This document shows, piece after piece, positions 7,797 to 15,323 of a DNA stretch of 32,971 bases (its first letter is position 1; the number at the start of each line of letters is the position of its first letter). The position numbers were made by a program, and so were the translations under genes. Below the pieces are notes generated by a model, which had not been told where the DNA came from, did not search any database, and saw only the letters and a program-made list of their open reading frames with translations. The stretch is from Desulfobacteraceae bacterium (GTDB taxonomy: Bacteria; Desulfobacterota; Desulfobacteria; Desulfobacterales; ETH-SRB1): the NCBI GenBank assembly GCA_028571455.1, contig JAPVVG010000266.1, positions 1 through 32,971 of the forward strand, given 5' to 3'.

Positions 7797-8642
7797 ATGA
7801 TTATCAGTATTGCAAGCGGGAAAGGAGGTACAGGAAAAACAACTATAGCTACCAACCTGGCCGTTTCCCTTAAATCCGATGTCCAGCTTTTGGACTGCGA
7901 TGTAGAAGAACCCAATTCGCATCTTTTTATTCAGCCCGTTATTGAAAAGGTTAAAACAATTACAACACCTGTTCCTGAGGTGGATATGGAGAAGTGCAGC
8001 TTATGCGGAAAATGCGGGGAAATATGCCAGTTCAAGGCCATTGCAGTTATTGCTGATACTGTATTGGTATTTCATGAATTGTGTCACAGTTGCGGCGGCT
8101 GTATGCAGGTATGTCCTGAAAAAGCCATTACCGAAACAGGCCGCGAATTAGGCGTCATCGAACAAGGGCACAGAAATGGTCTTGAATTCGTGCATGGTCG
8201 GTTAAGAGTCGGAGAGGCAATGTCTCCCCCTTTAATCAAAAAAGTACGCGAATATACCCGGCCTGGCATATTGACCATCATTGATGCCCCTCCGGGAACC
8301 TCATGCCCTGTAATCGCTTGCATGACGGGCGCTGATTTTGTCTTGTTAGTCACAGAACCTACCCCTTTTGGTCTGCACGATCTTAAGCTGGCTGTCGGGG
8401 CCGTCAAGATCCTTGGGATTCCGTGTGGATTGGTTATCAACCGGTCAGACATAGGGAATGATCAGGTAAAGATTTATGCCGAGCAGGAAAATATTCCTGT
8501 TTTAATGGAAATTCCTTTTGACCGACGTATTGCAGAGGCGTACTCAAGAGGAAAAATGATCGTCGAGGTAATGCCCGAGTGGAAAGAAAGGTTTGCGAAA
8601 TTATATCATCAAATCAAAGAAATTGTATTTTCTAATAATTGA
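7797..8642 (+). CDS. MinD-superfamily ATPase with inserted 2[4Fe-4S] ferredoxin domain, copy 1
   Basis: Cytoplasmic P-loop ATPase of the MinD/ParA superfamily with a bacterial ferredoxin domain inserted after the first strands. Walker A is GKGGTGKT at residues 9-16. Two four-Cys motifs follow, CSLCGKCGEIC (Cys67-77) and CHSCGGCMQVC (Cys96-106), then the Walker B-like IIDAPPGTSCPV. Length 281. These proteins come in pairs in anaerobes and belong to the orange-protein complex gene set (Orp3/Orp4 type) as well as to other cofactor loci. They presumably couple ATP hydrolysis to electron or cluster transfer; the exact reaction is not established. GAGGAG sits 7 nt before the ATG. Copy 2 is at 8949, with an FmdB protein between. 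Confidence 0.92.
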   Translation: MIISIASGKGGTGKTTIATNLAVSLKSDVQLLDCDVEEPNSHLFIQPVIEKVKTITTPVPEVDMEKCSLCGKCGEICQFKAIAVIADTVLVFHELCHSCGGCMQVCPEKAITETGRELGVIEQGHRNGLEFVHGRLRVGEAMSPPLIKKVREYTRPGILTIIDAPPGTSCPVIACMTGADFVLLVTEPTPFGLHDLKLAVGAVKILGIPCGLVINRSDIGNDQVKIYAEQENIPVLMEIPFDRRIAEAYSRGKMIVEVMPEWKERFAKLYHQIKEIVFSNN

Positions 8643-8656
8643 AGGAATGGATAACT

Positions 8657-8875
8657 ATGCCGATTTATGAATTTAGATGCAAAAACTGCGGCAATATTTT
8701 TGAATATTTATGTTTTAAAAGCAGTGACAGAGATCAGGCGCTTTGTCCTAAGTGCGGTCACAAAAAATCCGACTTACTGATGTCTGCATTTTCCTCCACA
8801 AGTTCCAGCAGTACCGGCAAGGGAGCAAACAGTGCATCATTATCTTCGTGCTCTCCTTCAGGCGGTTTTTCATGA
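8657..8875 (+). CDS. FmdB-type zinc ribbon protein 1
   Basis: A 72-residue protein beginning MPIYEFRCKNCG, the hallmark of the FmdB regulatory/zinc-ribbon family. Zinc ligands are the CKNC and CPKC pairs. The C-terminus is a Ser-rich low-complexity tail ending SCSPSGGFS. I chose ATG 8657 over an in-frame TTG at 8639 because it gives the family N-terminus and has GAAGGA upstream. It sits between the two MinD-ferredoxin genes, a location that points to a role with them. The molecular function of FmdB ribbons is poorly defined. Confidence 0.88.
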   Translation: MPIYEFRCKNCGNIFEYLCFKSSDRDQALCPKCGHKKSDLLMSAFSSTSSSSTGKGANSASLSSCSPSGGFS

Positions 8876-8948
8876 GCCTGATCCTAACAGCCGTGTGCTG
8901 TTGCGAGAATTAAATAGAAAAACAAAAGGAAACACAGGGATAATCGCC

Positions 8949-9815
8949 ATGAAAGAAATAGTTATCATAAGCGGTAAGGGCGGGACAGGAAAGACAAGTA
9001 TTATTGCGGCATTTGCCTCATTGGCTAAAAGCAAGGTTCTTTGTGATGCAGATGTGGACGCGGCTGATCTGCATTTAATCACAAAACCTGAAATTAAGGA
9101 GAAGCATGATTTTGAGTCCGGGCACACGGCAATTATTAACCAGGATAAATGCAGCGAGTGCGGCCTGTGCCGGGATTTATGCAGGTGGAACGCAATTAGT
9201 GAGGATTTTGTAGTAAACTTTATTGAATGTGAAGGCTGTGGTGTTTGTTACTATTTCTGCCCTGAAAAGGCCATTGATTTTCCTCTGAATACATGCGGAG
9301 AGTGGTATCTTTCTGAGACCCGTTTTGGCCCCATGGCTCATGCCAGGCTCCATATTGCCGAAGAAAATTCCGGTAAACTGGTAGCCCTTATACGGCAGGA
9401 AGGTAAAAAGCTTGCAGAAAAAAGGCATATAAATTTACTTCTCACAGACGGACCTCCGGGCATAGGCTGCCCGGTCATCGCATCCCTTGGAGGGGCTACT
9501 GCGGTGCTCATTGTGGCCGAACCCACTGTTTCGGGAAGACACGACATGGAGCGTGTTGTCGAATTAGCTGCCTTTTTCAAGATTCCGGCCATGGTTTGTG
9601 TTAACAAATTTGATCTTAACCCTGATCAGGGAAAGGCCATTGAAGTATTTGCAAGAGAAAAAAATATAGGTGTGATTGGTCGAGTCCCTTTTGATCCTGC
9701 CTTTACCAGGGCAATGGTTCAGGGTAAGACCATTGTGGAATTTGACAGCCAGTCTGAAGGTTGTAAGGCGGTCAAGGGTGTATGGGAAAATCTGGCGCAA
9801 AGTCTTGAGATTTGA
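8949..9815 (+). CDS. MinD-superfamily ATPase with inserted 2[4Fe-4S] ferredoxin domain, copy 2
   Basis: A 288-residue paralogue of the protein at 7797. Walker A is GKGGTGKT at residues 9-16. The ferredoxin insert has CSECGLCRDLC (Cys68-78) and CEGCGVCYYFC (Cys94-104), so eight ligands for two [4Fe-4S] clusters. A later GPPGIGCPVIASLGG is the Walker B-like region. The frame is open further upstream to 8832, overlapping the FmdB gene, but ATG 8949 gives the canonical start MKEIVIISGKGG with an AGGGA about 8 nt upstream. The two ATPases probably form a heterodimer, as proposed for the Orp3/Orp4 pair. Partners are likely the NifX-fold proteins upstream (inference). Confidence 0.92.
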   Translation: MKEIVIISGKGGTGKTSIIAAFASLAKSKVLCDADVDAADLHLITKPEIKEKHDFESGHTAIINQDKCSECGLCRDLCRWNAISEDFVVNFIECEGCGVCYYFCPEKAIDFPLNTCGEWYLSETRFGPMAHARLHIAEENSGKLVALIRQEGKKLAEKRHINLLLTDGPPGIGCPVIASLGGATAVLIVAEPTVSGRHDMERVVELAAFFKIPAMVCVNKFDLNPDQGKAIEVFAREKNIGVIGRVPFDPAFTRAMVQGKTIVEFDSQSEGCKAVKGVWENLAQSLEI

Positions 9816-9857
9816 AGGGATTGAGAGATCTTTTGGTTTATCCCGGGATGAATTTAA

Positions 9858-10184
9858 ATGAGCAACTACAATAAATATGAGGCAATTACTAAGGCAAGAG
9901 AGATTCTCGACCTCCCTGAGTCAGCGACAATGGAGGAAATAAAAAGCCATTATAAGATATTGCTCAAAAAATGGCACCCGGATGTATCACAAGAAAAGAA
10001 GGAAAGTTATGAAAAAATGATAAGAAAAATTACAGATGCCTATAACTGCATAATGATATATTGCAGTGACTATAAGTTTTCGTTTTCAAAAGAAGAGGTG
10101 GAAAAATATATTTCACCTGAGGAATGGTGGGTCAAACGATTTGGAAATGATGGAATATGGAGTAGTGACAGCAAAGAGATTTGA
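9858..10184 (+). CDS. Short J-domain protein
   Basis: A 108-residue protein consisting of a J domain (about residues 8-65) plus a short tail. The HPD tripeptide that activates Hsp70 ATPase is at residues 40-42 (KWHPDVSQ). There is no Gly/Phe region or zinc domain, so it is not DnaJ itself but a minimal co-chaperone, perhaps dedicated to this cluster as HscB is to IscU (inference). The tail has KYISPEEWWVKRFG. It follows MinD-ferredoxin 2 by about 40 bp. Its TGA stop is followed three nucleotides later by an in-frame ATG small ORF. Confidence 0.88.
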   Translation: MSNYNKYEAITKAREILDLPESATMEEIKSHYKILLKKWHPDVSQEKKESYEKMIRKITDAYNCIMIYCSDYKFSFSKEEVEKYISPEEWWVKRFGNDGIWSSDSKEI

Positions 10185-10187
10185 TCA

Positions 10188-10277
10188 ATGCCAAAAATAT
10201 CCCCCTGCTTTGTTGATGACATTAACAGGGCCTTGCTGGAGGCTCATCCAGGTGTGAGCGATATGAGGCTTAGATGA
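10188..10277 (+). CDS. Small ORF of 29 residues, overlapping the start of the metal exporter
   Basis: Reads MPKISPCFVDDINRALLEAH and nine further residues, then stops at TGA 10275-10277. The stop overlaps the ATG of the next gene in the classic ATGA arrangement, and the start lies 3 nt after the J-domain stop in the same frame. The junctions are those of a translated leader or small gene. It could also be a tail of the J-domain protein cut off by a TGA. No family is recognised and the Shine-Dalgarno is weak. Confidence 0.4.
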   Translation: MPKISPCFVDDINRALLEAHPGVSDMRLR

Positions 10278-11329
10278 TGGTTGTGTTATTAGGTGTCTTC
10301 AAGCATGCACTTATGATTACCGTCTTTGTGTTTGTGATGATGCTTTTGGTCGATTTTATCGACATGGCCAGTAAGGGACGCATGTCGGGCATCATCAAAG
10401 GAGGTCCGTGGAGACAATATACCTTAGCCTCTTTTTTAGGCGCTACCCCTGGTTGTCTTGGCGCTTTCATGAATGTCAGCCTTTATGTCCACGGCATGAT
10501 CTCTTTTGGCGCCATAGTGGGTGGAATGATAGCCACATCCGGAGATGAGGCGTTTGTGATGCTTTCTCAGTTCCCGGGTACGGCGCTGGCGCTTTTCGGG
10601 TTGCTGTTTGTGTTCGGAATAGTTTTTGCCTGGATAAGTGACAGGATTATCCCTATCCTGGGAATTACCCCTTGCGAAGCATGCATTGATGCCTATTGTG
10701 AAGAATGCCTGCCTGGTATAGATAATCAGGAAACTATCCGTGATATTTTTCGACCCGCGAATTTCGTTGAAAATTTTCAGTCCCTTTCCTTCACCAGGTT
10801 CCTTCTCCTTATACTTTCAGTCTCTTTTATGATTTTAGTCATACTTGGAACTCTCGGCCCATCCACCTGGGACTGGAAACGCATTACCTTTATCTCTCTT
10901 TCTATATGCACATTCTGCATTATTATGGTTTGCTCCGAACATTATCTTGAATCCCATATCTGGGACCACATCATAAAGAAACACCTGTTTCGGGTCTTTT
11001 TGTGGACTTTTGGAGCCCTTCTTTTTGTGCACTGGGGTCTGGCCTTATGGAATCTGGATCGCTTTATCCATGACCATATGCTGTGGGTGTTGCTGATCGG
11101 TGCCTTAATGGGAATTATTCCTGAATCAGGTCCGCATCTCATATTTGTGATGATGTATGCACAGGGTCTTATACCCTTTTCCGTATTATTCACCACATCG
11201 TTTGTACAGGACGGGCACGGCATGCTCCCCCTTCTTTCATACAGCCTCAAGGATTCTGTGTTGATTAAAGTCTTTAACCTTGCTTTTGGATTAGCCGTTG
11301 GGAGCATCCTTTACGCCATAGGATATTAA
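10274..11329 (+). CDS. Putative 10-TM heavy-metal exporter (ArsP_2/putative manganese transporter family)
   Basis: A polytopic membrane protein of 351 residues with about 8-10 hydrophobic helices in two related halves. Each half has a Gly/Pro motif followed by an aromatic or His loop: GATPGCLGAFMNVSLYVHG (about 56-74) and IPESGPHLIFVMMYAQG. The central cytoplasmic loop holds a four-Cys cluster, CEACIDAYCEEC (Cys134, 137, 142, 145), plausibly a metal-sensing site. The family is annotated as putative heavy-metal or manganese exporter; the substrate has not been shown from sequence. A GAGG lies 5 nt before ATG 10274. It overlaps the 29-residue ORF and so is probably the distal gene of the cofactor operon. 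It might protect the cell from the metal handled there (inference). Confidence 0.82.
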   Translation: MMVVLLGVFKHALMITVFVFVMMLLVDFIDMASKGRMSGIIKGGPWRQYTLASFLGATPGCLGAFMNVSLYVHGMISFGAIVGGMIATSGDEAFVMLSQFPGTALALFGLLFVFGIVFAWISDRIIPILGITPCEACIDAYCEECLPGIDNQETIRDIFRPANFVENFQSLSFTRFLLLILSVSFMILVILGTLGPSTWDWKRITFISLSICTFCIIMVCSEHYLESHIWDHIIKKHLFRVFLWTFGALLFVHWGLALWNLDRFIHDHMLWVLLIGALMGIIPESGPHLIFVMMYAQGLIPFSVLFTTSFVQDGHGMLPLLSYSLKDSVLIKVFNLAFGLAVGSILYAIGY

Positions 11330-11346
11330 GGGGCAAAACTATAAAT

Positions 11347-11520
11347 AATTAGTGCCTGTCCGAAAAATCTGGTTTTTGGTAGGTTGGGTTGAGCGTAATC
11401 AGTTACATTGGGTTTCGTATCTCAACCCAACCTACGAAAATCAAGCAATTACCAGAATATGGTTTCAGTGAGCGAAACCCAACAAATCATGTGGCCGGGG
11501 TTCTCGGACAGGCACTAATT
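11347..11520. mobile_element. MITE-like element with perfect 17-bp terminal inverted repeats
   Basis: 174 bp bounded by AATTAGTGCCTGTCCGA (11347-11363) and its exact complement (11504-11520). Inside, GTAGGTTGGGTTGAG (11379-11393) and CTCAACCCAACCTAC (11421-11435) form a second perfect 15-bp inverted repeat. GGGTTTCG (11410-11417) and CGAAACCC (11473-11480) form a third. No transposase is encoded. The GTAGGTTGGGTT word is common in unrelated bacterial genomes. Likely a non-autonomous palindromic element between the exporter and the flavoprotein. Confidence 0.8.
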
Positions 11521-11579
11521 AAGCAAGGCATCTGTGGATGCGCAGAGATAAAACTGAAAAATCAAACAGGAGGTATACC

Positions 11580-13493
11580 ATGAAAAGAATGTTCAAAACA
11601 TTTAGCTTAGGTAATCTGGAGCTTGTAAACCGGTTTATCTTTCCCCCGATCAAGATAGGCCGTGGCAATCCTGATGGCGCCGTGACGGATAGCCAATTGA
11701 CTTTCTACCAACAAATCGCCAAAAACGGCCCGGGATTGGTAATTATTGAGCCTGTTTCAGTTACTGCTGATGGCAGGGAACACCCTAAACAACCCTGCAT
11801 CCATCTGCCTCAGAGCGCCGTTGAACTCAAGAAGATTGCGGATGTTGTACATGGGGAAGGTCGCTTCGTGTGCCTTCACCTGAACCATGCCGGTGCTGGC
11901 GCACTTCCCAAAATCATCGGGGGTAAACCCAAGGCGCCGTCCGTTATGACATGCGTTGCCAGGGAGGGCACCGTTTCAGAGGCCCTTACCGAAGAAGATA
12001 TTGAGATAATCCTTGGCGGATACAAATCCGCTGCCGAAAAGGCACAGGAAGCAGGGTTTGACATCATAGAAATCCAGGGAGGACACGGTTATCTCATCTC
12101 GCAATTCCTGAACAGGAAGCTAAACAAAAGAGAAGACCGCTACGGCCAGGATCGGTTGCTTTTTGCAAGGGAGGCCATTGCAGCAGTAAAACAGGGAGCG
12201 CCCGATCTCCCATGTATTCTCCGGATCTCAGGCAATGAGATGTCTCCCGAGTTTGGCATCAGCCAGGAGGATCTTCTACCCCTACTGAAACTGGCGGAAG
12301 GAGCTGGAATCAACGCCATACATGTAAGCATGGGAAACGCCTGCTTTAGCCCTCCATGGTATTTTCACCATACCAGTCTCCCGGATAAACCCCAGATGGA
12401 TGCATTGTCATGGGTCCGTAATCATACATCCATTCCCATGATTGTCGCGGGCAGGATGGGCAGGAAGGAAAAAGTAATCAAGGTCCTGGATGATGGACTG
12501 GCTGATCTTGTGGCCCTTGGAAGACCTCTTATTGCCGACCCTGATTTGATAGAGAAATGGCAAAAAGGGATGGATGAGGATGTCATGTATTGCGGTTATT
12601 GCTTACAGGGATGTCTCCATCGCATGAAAGGCGGCGAATCCCTGGGCTGCAATTTAAATCCGGAAATTGGTTTGCCTCCTTTGGGGCAAACAGACATTCC
12701 CATGAAGGTCCTGATCGCAGGAGGAGGTCCCGCAGGTATGAGTGCAGCCCTGTATATGACCAGACGTGGTCACCATGTTACGCTGTCCGAAAAAACGGAT
12801 CATCTGGGCGGGCAGTTCGCCCTTGCGTGGCAGGCGCCCGGAAAAGAAAGGATGAAACAGGGGTTGGATAGCCTTAAACATGTGACAAAGGCGAGTGGCG
12901 CATCTATCCTTATGAACAGAGCCGTGGACGCGGTCCTTGTAAGAGAAATTCAACCCGATCTTTTGGTGTGGGCAACCGGAGCAATGCAAAACATCCCGGA
13001 GATCAAGGGCCTTGACAATCAGCATGTCATGACATCCATAGAGTATTTCCAGAGGGAAAAGGAGATAAAAGGGCCGAGGATCCTGGTCATCGGGGCCGGC
13101 AGGACTGGGGTTGAGATCGCCGAAAAATTAGGCAAGGAGGGTTATGATGTAGTTGCCACAAAGCGAACAGATCCCATAGGGAGCATGATGGAGATGATTA
13201 CAAAGAAATTGGCCCTAATGAGGATTGACCAGATGGACAAGGTGACGCTGATGCCACATACAACTGTTAAGGAGTTCAAGGCTGACAGCGTTGAGGTGGA
13301 AAAGGATGGGGAGATGCTGTCTTTGAAACCCTTCCAGAGCGTTATCCTGGCGTCTGGCATGAGATCGGCTGCAGGACCCGATGAAGAGATCGTAAACGCA
13401 GTTACCAGGATGGAAGTCATTGGAGATGCCAGAGAGGTCCATGATATATTCAGCGCTGTCCATGCAGGCTATAATCTTGCCCTTAAATACTGA
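11580..13493 (+). CDS. Old Yellow Enzyme-type NADH:flavin oxidoreductase / 2,4-dienoyl-CoA reductase-like Fe-S flavoprotein
   Basis: A 637-residue cytoplasmic reductase with the three-part layout of 2,4-dienoyl-CoA reductase and trimethylamine dehydrogenase. Residues 1 to about 335 are an FMN-binding TIM barrel, with the active-site region QGGHGYLISQFLNRKLNKR. Cys338, Cys341, Cys345 and Cys357 (CGYCLQGC then GCNLNP) bind one [4Fe-4S] cluster. From about 370 a dinucleotide fold LIAGGGPAGMSAALYM binds FAD, with an embedded NAD(P)H fold VIGAGRTGVEIAEKLG near 500. Electrons would pass NAD(P)H-FAD-FeS-FMN to an unsaturated substrate, which is unknown. AGGAGG lies 6 nt before ATG 11580, favouring that start over an upstream in-frame one. 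It is followed closely by an FmdB gene. Confidence 0.93.
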   Translation: MKRMFKTFSLGNLELVNRFIFPPIKIGRGNPDGAVTDSQLTFYQQIAKNGPGLVIIEPVSVTADGREHPKQPCIHLPQSAVELKKIADVVHGEGRFVCLHLNHAGAGALPKIIGGKPKAPSVMTCVAREGTVSEALTEEDIEIILGGYKSAAEKAQEAGFDIIEIQGGHGYLISQFLNRKLNKREDRYGQDRLLFAREAIAAVKQGAPDLPCILRISGNEMSPEFGISQEDLLPLLKLAEGAGINAIHVSMGNACFSPPWYFHHTSLPDKPQMDALSWVRNHTSIPMIVAGRMGRKEKVIKVLDDGLADLVALGRPLIADPDLIEKWQKGMDEDVMYCGYCLQGCLHRMKGGESLGCNLNPEIGLPPLGQTDIPMKVLIAGGGPAGMSAALYMTRRGHHVTLSEKTDHLGGQFALAWQAPGKERMKQGLDSLKHVTKASGASILMNRAVDAVLVREIQPDLLVWATGAMQNIPEIKGLDNQHVMTSIEYFQREKEIKGPRILVIGAGRTGVEIAEKLGKEGYDVVATKRTDPIGSMMEMITKKLALMRIDQMDKVTLMPHTTVKEFKADSVEVEKDGEMLSLKPFQSVILASGMRSAAGPDEEIVNAVTRMEVIGDAREVHDIFSAVHAGYNLALKY

Positions 13494-13523
13494 AGGTTGA
13501 AAGTAGGTTAAAGGAGGATTGAA

Positions 13524-13766
13524 ATGCCAATTTATGAGTACCGATGCAAGGTATGTGGGGCTACATCTGAGTATCTAATGGGTGTGGGAAAGGATGAAAA
13601 TATCTCTTGCAAAGAATGCGGAAGCGCTGAGATGGAGAAGATATTATCCGTTGCTTCCTTTATTGGTGGAATATCGGAACGTGCTCCAGGCATGACCTGC
13701 TGTGGTCGTGAAGAGCGCTGTGACACACCTCCATGCTCTGATGGAGGCACATGCAGACGGGGATAA
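13524..13766 (+). CDS. FmdB-type zinc ribbon protein 2
   Basis: An 80-residue FmdB-family protein starting MPIYEYRCKVCG, with zinc-ligand pairs CKVC and CKEC. Unlike copy 1 it has a Cys-rich tail (TCCGREERCDTPPC then GGTCRRG) with six further cysteines, which may bind another metal. AAGGAGG is well placed before the ATG. It lies 30 bp after the flavoprotein gene and 32 bp before the ferredoxin, so the three are probably cotranscribed. Role unknown beyond zinc binding. Confidence 0.88.
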   Translation: MPIYEYRCKVCGATSEYLMGVGKDENISCKECGSAEMEKILSVASFIGGISERAPGMTCCGREERCDTPPCSDGGTCRRG

Positions 13767-13798
13767 GCGCCGAGGTCAGAAAAGGAATAGAACATAAA

Positions 13799-14311
13799 AT
13801 GAGCTGTAAGGAAGAGCTTCAAGAACTTAAAACAAAGGCCAGGGCGATTCAAGACAGCCTTGATCTCTTGAAAATGCGAATCAAGAAGCTTCGGCAGGGA
13901 GCCCCTGCGACTTCCCAATGGAAGGCCTTTGTCGATGTAGAAACATGCGTGGGATGCGGGATCTGCCAGGAAGCCTGTCCTGTGGGGGCAATTGCCGTTG
14001 AGGGAATTGCGCTGGTTGACGCCCAAAGATGTATTGGCTGTGGCCGCTGTGTTCAGGAGTGTCCGAAAGGTGCACTTTCTCTTGGCCCATCCGGTTTACC
14101 TGCTCAATATCAGGCAAGATCTTGGAGAAGGGCTAATAATTTTGGCCATCCAGTCGCAGGTTATCCCGGGCCTCCGGTGAAAATGAATTTTGCGGCAAAT
14201 CCGGAGGCTCGGAAACCCATTATTATGATTCAGAAGATTTCGACTCGAGCTCTTCGATGCGCTTGCTTATCGCATCAAGTTCACTCTTCACGGCATCGGC
14301 TTCGCTTTTGA
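13799..14311 (+). CDS. 2[4Fe-4S] ferredoxin-like protein with N-terminal coiled coil
   Basis: A 170-residue protein. Residues 1-40 form a charged helix (MSCKEELQELKTKARAIQDS), followed by two ferredoxin motifs, CVGCGICQEACPVGAI and CIGCGRCVQECPKGAL, each supplying four Cys for a [4Fe-4S] cluster. The tail is Pro/Gly/Arg-rich and its last 29 or so residues overlap the 3' end of the opposite-strand DUF5320 gene by 89 bp. An upstream in-frame ATG at 13751 would overlap fmdB. ATG 13799 is preferred because MSCKEEL begins the conserved part, although its Shine-Dalgarno is distant. It is likely an electron carrier for the flavoprotein or for the adjacent cofactor proteins (inference). Confidence 0.85.
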   Translation: MSCKEELQELKTKARAIQDSLDLLKMRIKKLRQGAPATSQWKAFVDVETCVGCGICQEACPVGAIAVEGIALVDAQRCIGCGRCVQECPKGALSLGPSGLPAQYQARSWRRANNFGHPVAGYPGPPVKMNFAANPEARKPIIMIQKISTRALRCACLSHQVHSSRHRLRF

Positions 14312-14630
14312 GCATGTTGACCTCGTCTTCGGGGTCCATGTTGTAAGGACTCCCATAAGGGGCATTGTAAGCGAGTCCATACCTTCCTCCAGTAAGAGGA
14401 TAAGCTCCTCGCCAACCAAAGCCACTCCCGTATCCTCGGCCCCACCCAAAGCCTGGCCCAAAACCGCCTCTGAAACCACGACCAAATCCGCGTCCATAAC
14501 CGGCACCCAAATATCCGGGTCCCGCTGCAGGCGCTGGACCATAACCAGCCTGGGAAGGATTGCAGTAACCTCGGCCTCCTCCAGTCATAGGACCCATTCC
14601 CGCAGGTCCTGTTCCATCAAATCCTGGCAT
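14223..14630 (-). CDS. DUF5320-type Gly/Tyr/Phe-rich protein with C-terminal coiled coil
   Basis: A 135-residue protein starting MPGFDGTGPAGMGPMTGGGR, the recognisable N-terminus of the DUF5320 family. Residues 25-85 are Gly/Phe/Tyr/Arg-rich (RGFGRGFRGGFGPGFGWGRG), and residues 100-135 form a coiled coil (MLKSEADAVKSELDAISKRI). These genes accompany DUF134 regulators and NifX/Mrp clusters in anaerobes; their function is not known. ATG 14630 has AGGAGG at 8 nt and was chosen over longer in-frame starts inside the DUF134 gene. It lies 19 bp downstream of DUF134-2 in the same operon. Its layout parallels the tail of NifX-3. It overlaps the ferredoxin gene tail-to-tail. Confidence 0.85.
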   Translation of the reverse strand: MPGFDGTGPAGMGPMTGGGRGYCNPSQAGYGPAPAAGPGYLGAGYGRGFGRGFRGGFGPGFGWGRGYGSGFGWRGAYPLTGGRYGLAYNAPYGSPYNMDPEDEVNMLKSEADAVKSELDAISKRIEELESKSSES

Positions 14631-14649
14631 ATAAAACACCTCCTTTCCT

Positions 14650-14985
14650 TTAAAATCCACCGCCCCGGCCCCGGCGGCGTCTTCCTCTTCCTCTGGGCGG
14701 CATCTCAAAATTACCACCCTCGATTCTAAGTATTTTTCCCATAACCAGGGCATCGGCAACAATGGCCCTCGCCTCAGCCAAGATTCTCCCAAAGGTCTGA
14801 CGTGAGACATTCATCATCCGGGCTGATGTCTCCTGATCCAACCCTTGAAAATCGTTCAGTTTGATCGCCTCAAGACCCTCTATGGGCAGGATAACCTCCT
14901 CTTTTCCCGGGGGCATCCTGCTGGGAAAAAAGGCGTCAACAATAGGGCGTCCCTGAACAAATCTGAGCTTTCTTGGCCTCGGCAT
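14650..14985 (-). CDS. DUF134-family DNA-binding regulator 2
   Basis: A 111-residue DUF134 protein beginning MPRPRKLRFVQGRPI. The HTH lies at about residues 45-80 (DQETSARMMNVSRQTFGRIL). In contrast to copy 1 there is no zinc ribbon; instead the C-terminus is a basic Arg/Gly tail (PPRGRGRRRRGRGGGF), possibly for nonspecific DNA contact. GGGAG lies 7 nt before the ATG. It is the first gene of a minus-strand pair with DUF5320 and converges on the ferredoxin gene. A MITE-like element begins only 17 bp upstream of its start, so its promoter must lie within or beyond that element. Confidence 0.88.
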   Translation of the reverse strand: MPRPRKLRFVQGRPIVDAFFPSRMPPGKEEVILPIEGLEAIKLNDFQGLDQETSARMMNVSRQTFGRILAEARAIVADALVMGKILRIEGGNFEMPPRGRGRRRRGRGGGF

Positions 14986-15002
14986 TTTTCATCTCCCGTT
15001 AC

Positions 15003-15145
15003 GAGACCTTTGCAAAACGCCCCCTTTTGCCCAATTACTGCGTCAGGCTCAAATTTTAATCCTCGAAATATTCAATATATTCCTGCGGTTAAAATTTCTG
15101 CCTTCCTTGTACTTGAACAAAATTGAACATTTTTCAAAGGTCCCG
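15003..15145. mobile_element. 142-bp MITE-like element, copy 1
   Basis: Left end GAGACCTTTGCAAAACGCCC, right end TTTTTCAAAGGTCCCG: inverted termini of about 13 bp. The first 56 nt match copy 2 at 16935 exactly and the rest differs by point changes. No coding capacity is apparent. The left end is next to the start of DUF134-2 (minus strand). The following 178 bp (15146-15323) to the DUF89 start is AT-rich leader with nothing clearly recognisable. Confidence 0.85.
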
Positions 15146-15323
15146 TTATGAGCTTGTGCCTATAATACAGCTCTTTTTATGGAATAATCAAGCATTTTTT
15201 TGAGCATACGCTTAATTAAAGCTCCCCGCAGTCCACTTGACCCTTGACCGTTCCAACATAATCCGATATTGATTTTTTCAGTTTCCAAATTTTTCTTAAA
15301 TACGATTGCTTAGAGGATTGAAA

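Noticed and set aside
4136-9815. Nitrogen-fixation gene cluster, because of the NifX-type domains
   Set aside because: No nifHDK, nifE/N or nifB fusion is present; the proteins are stand-alone NifX folds with Mrp/MinD partners, as in ORP-type loci.
10182-10184. TGA ending the J-domain gene as another selenocysteine codon, since the frame continues for 30 codons
   Set aside because: The downstream hairpin (CCCTG...CAGGG) has a long loop without the GGTC-type motif, and the family normally ends near here with no Cys at this place.
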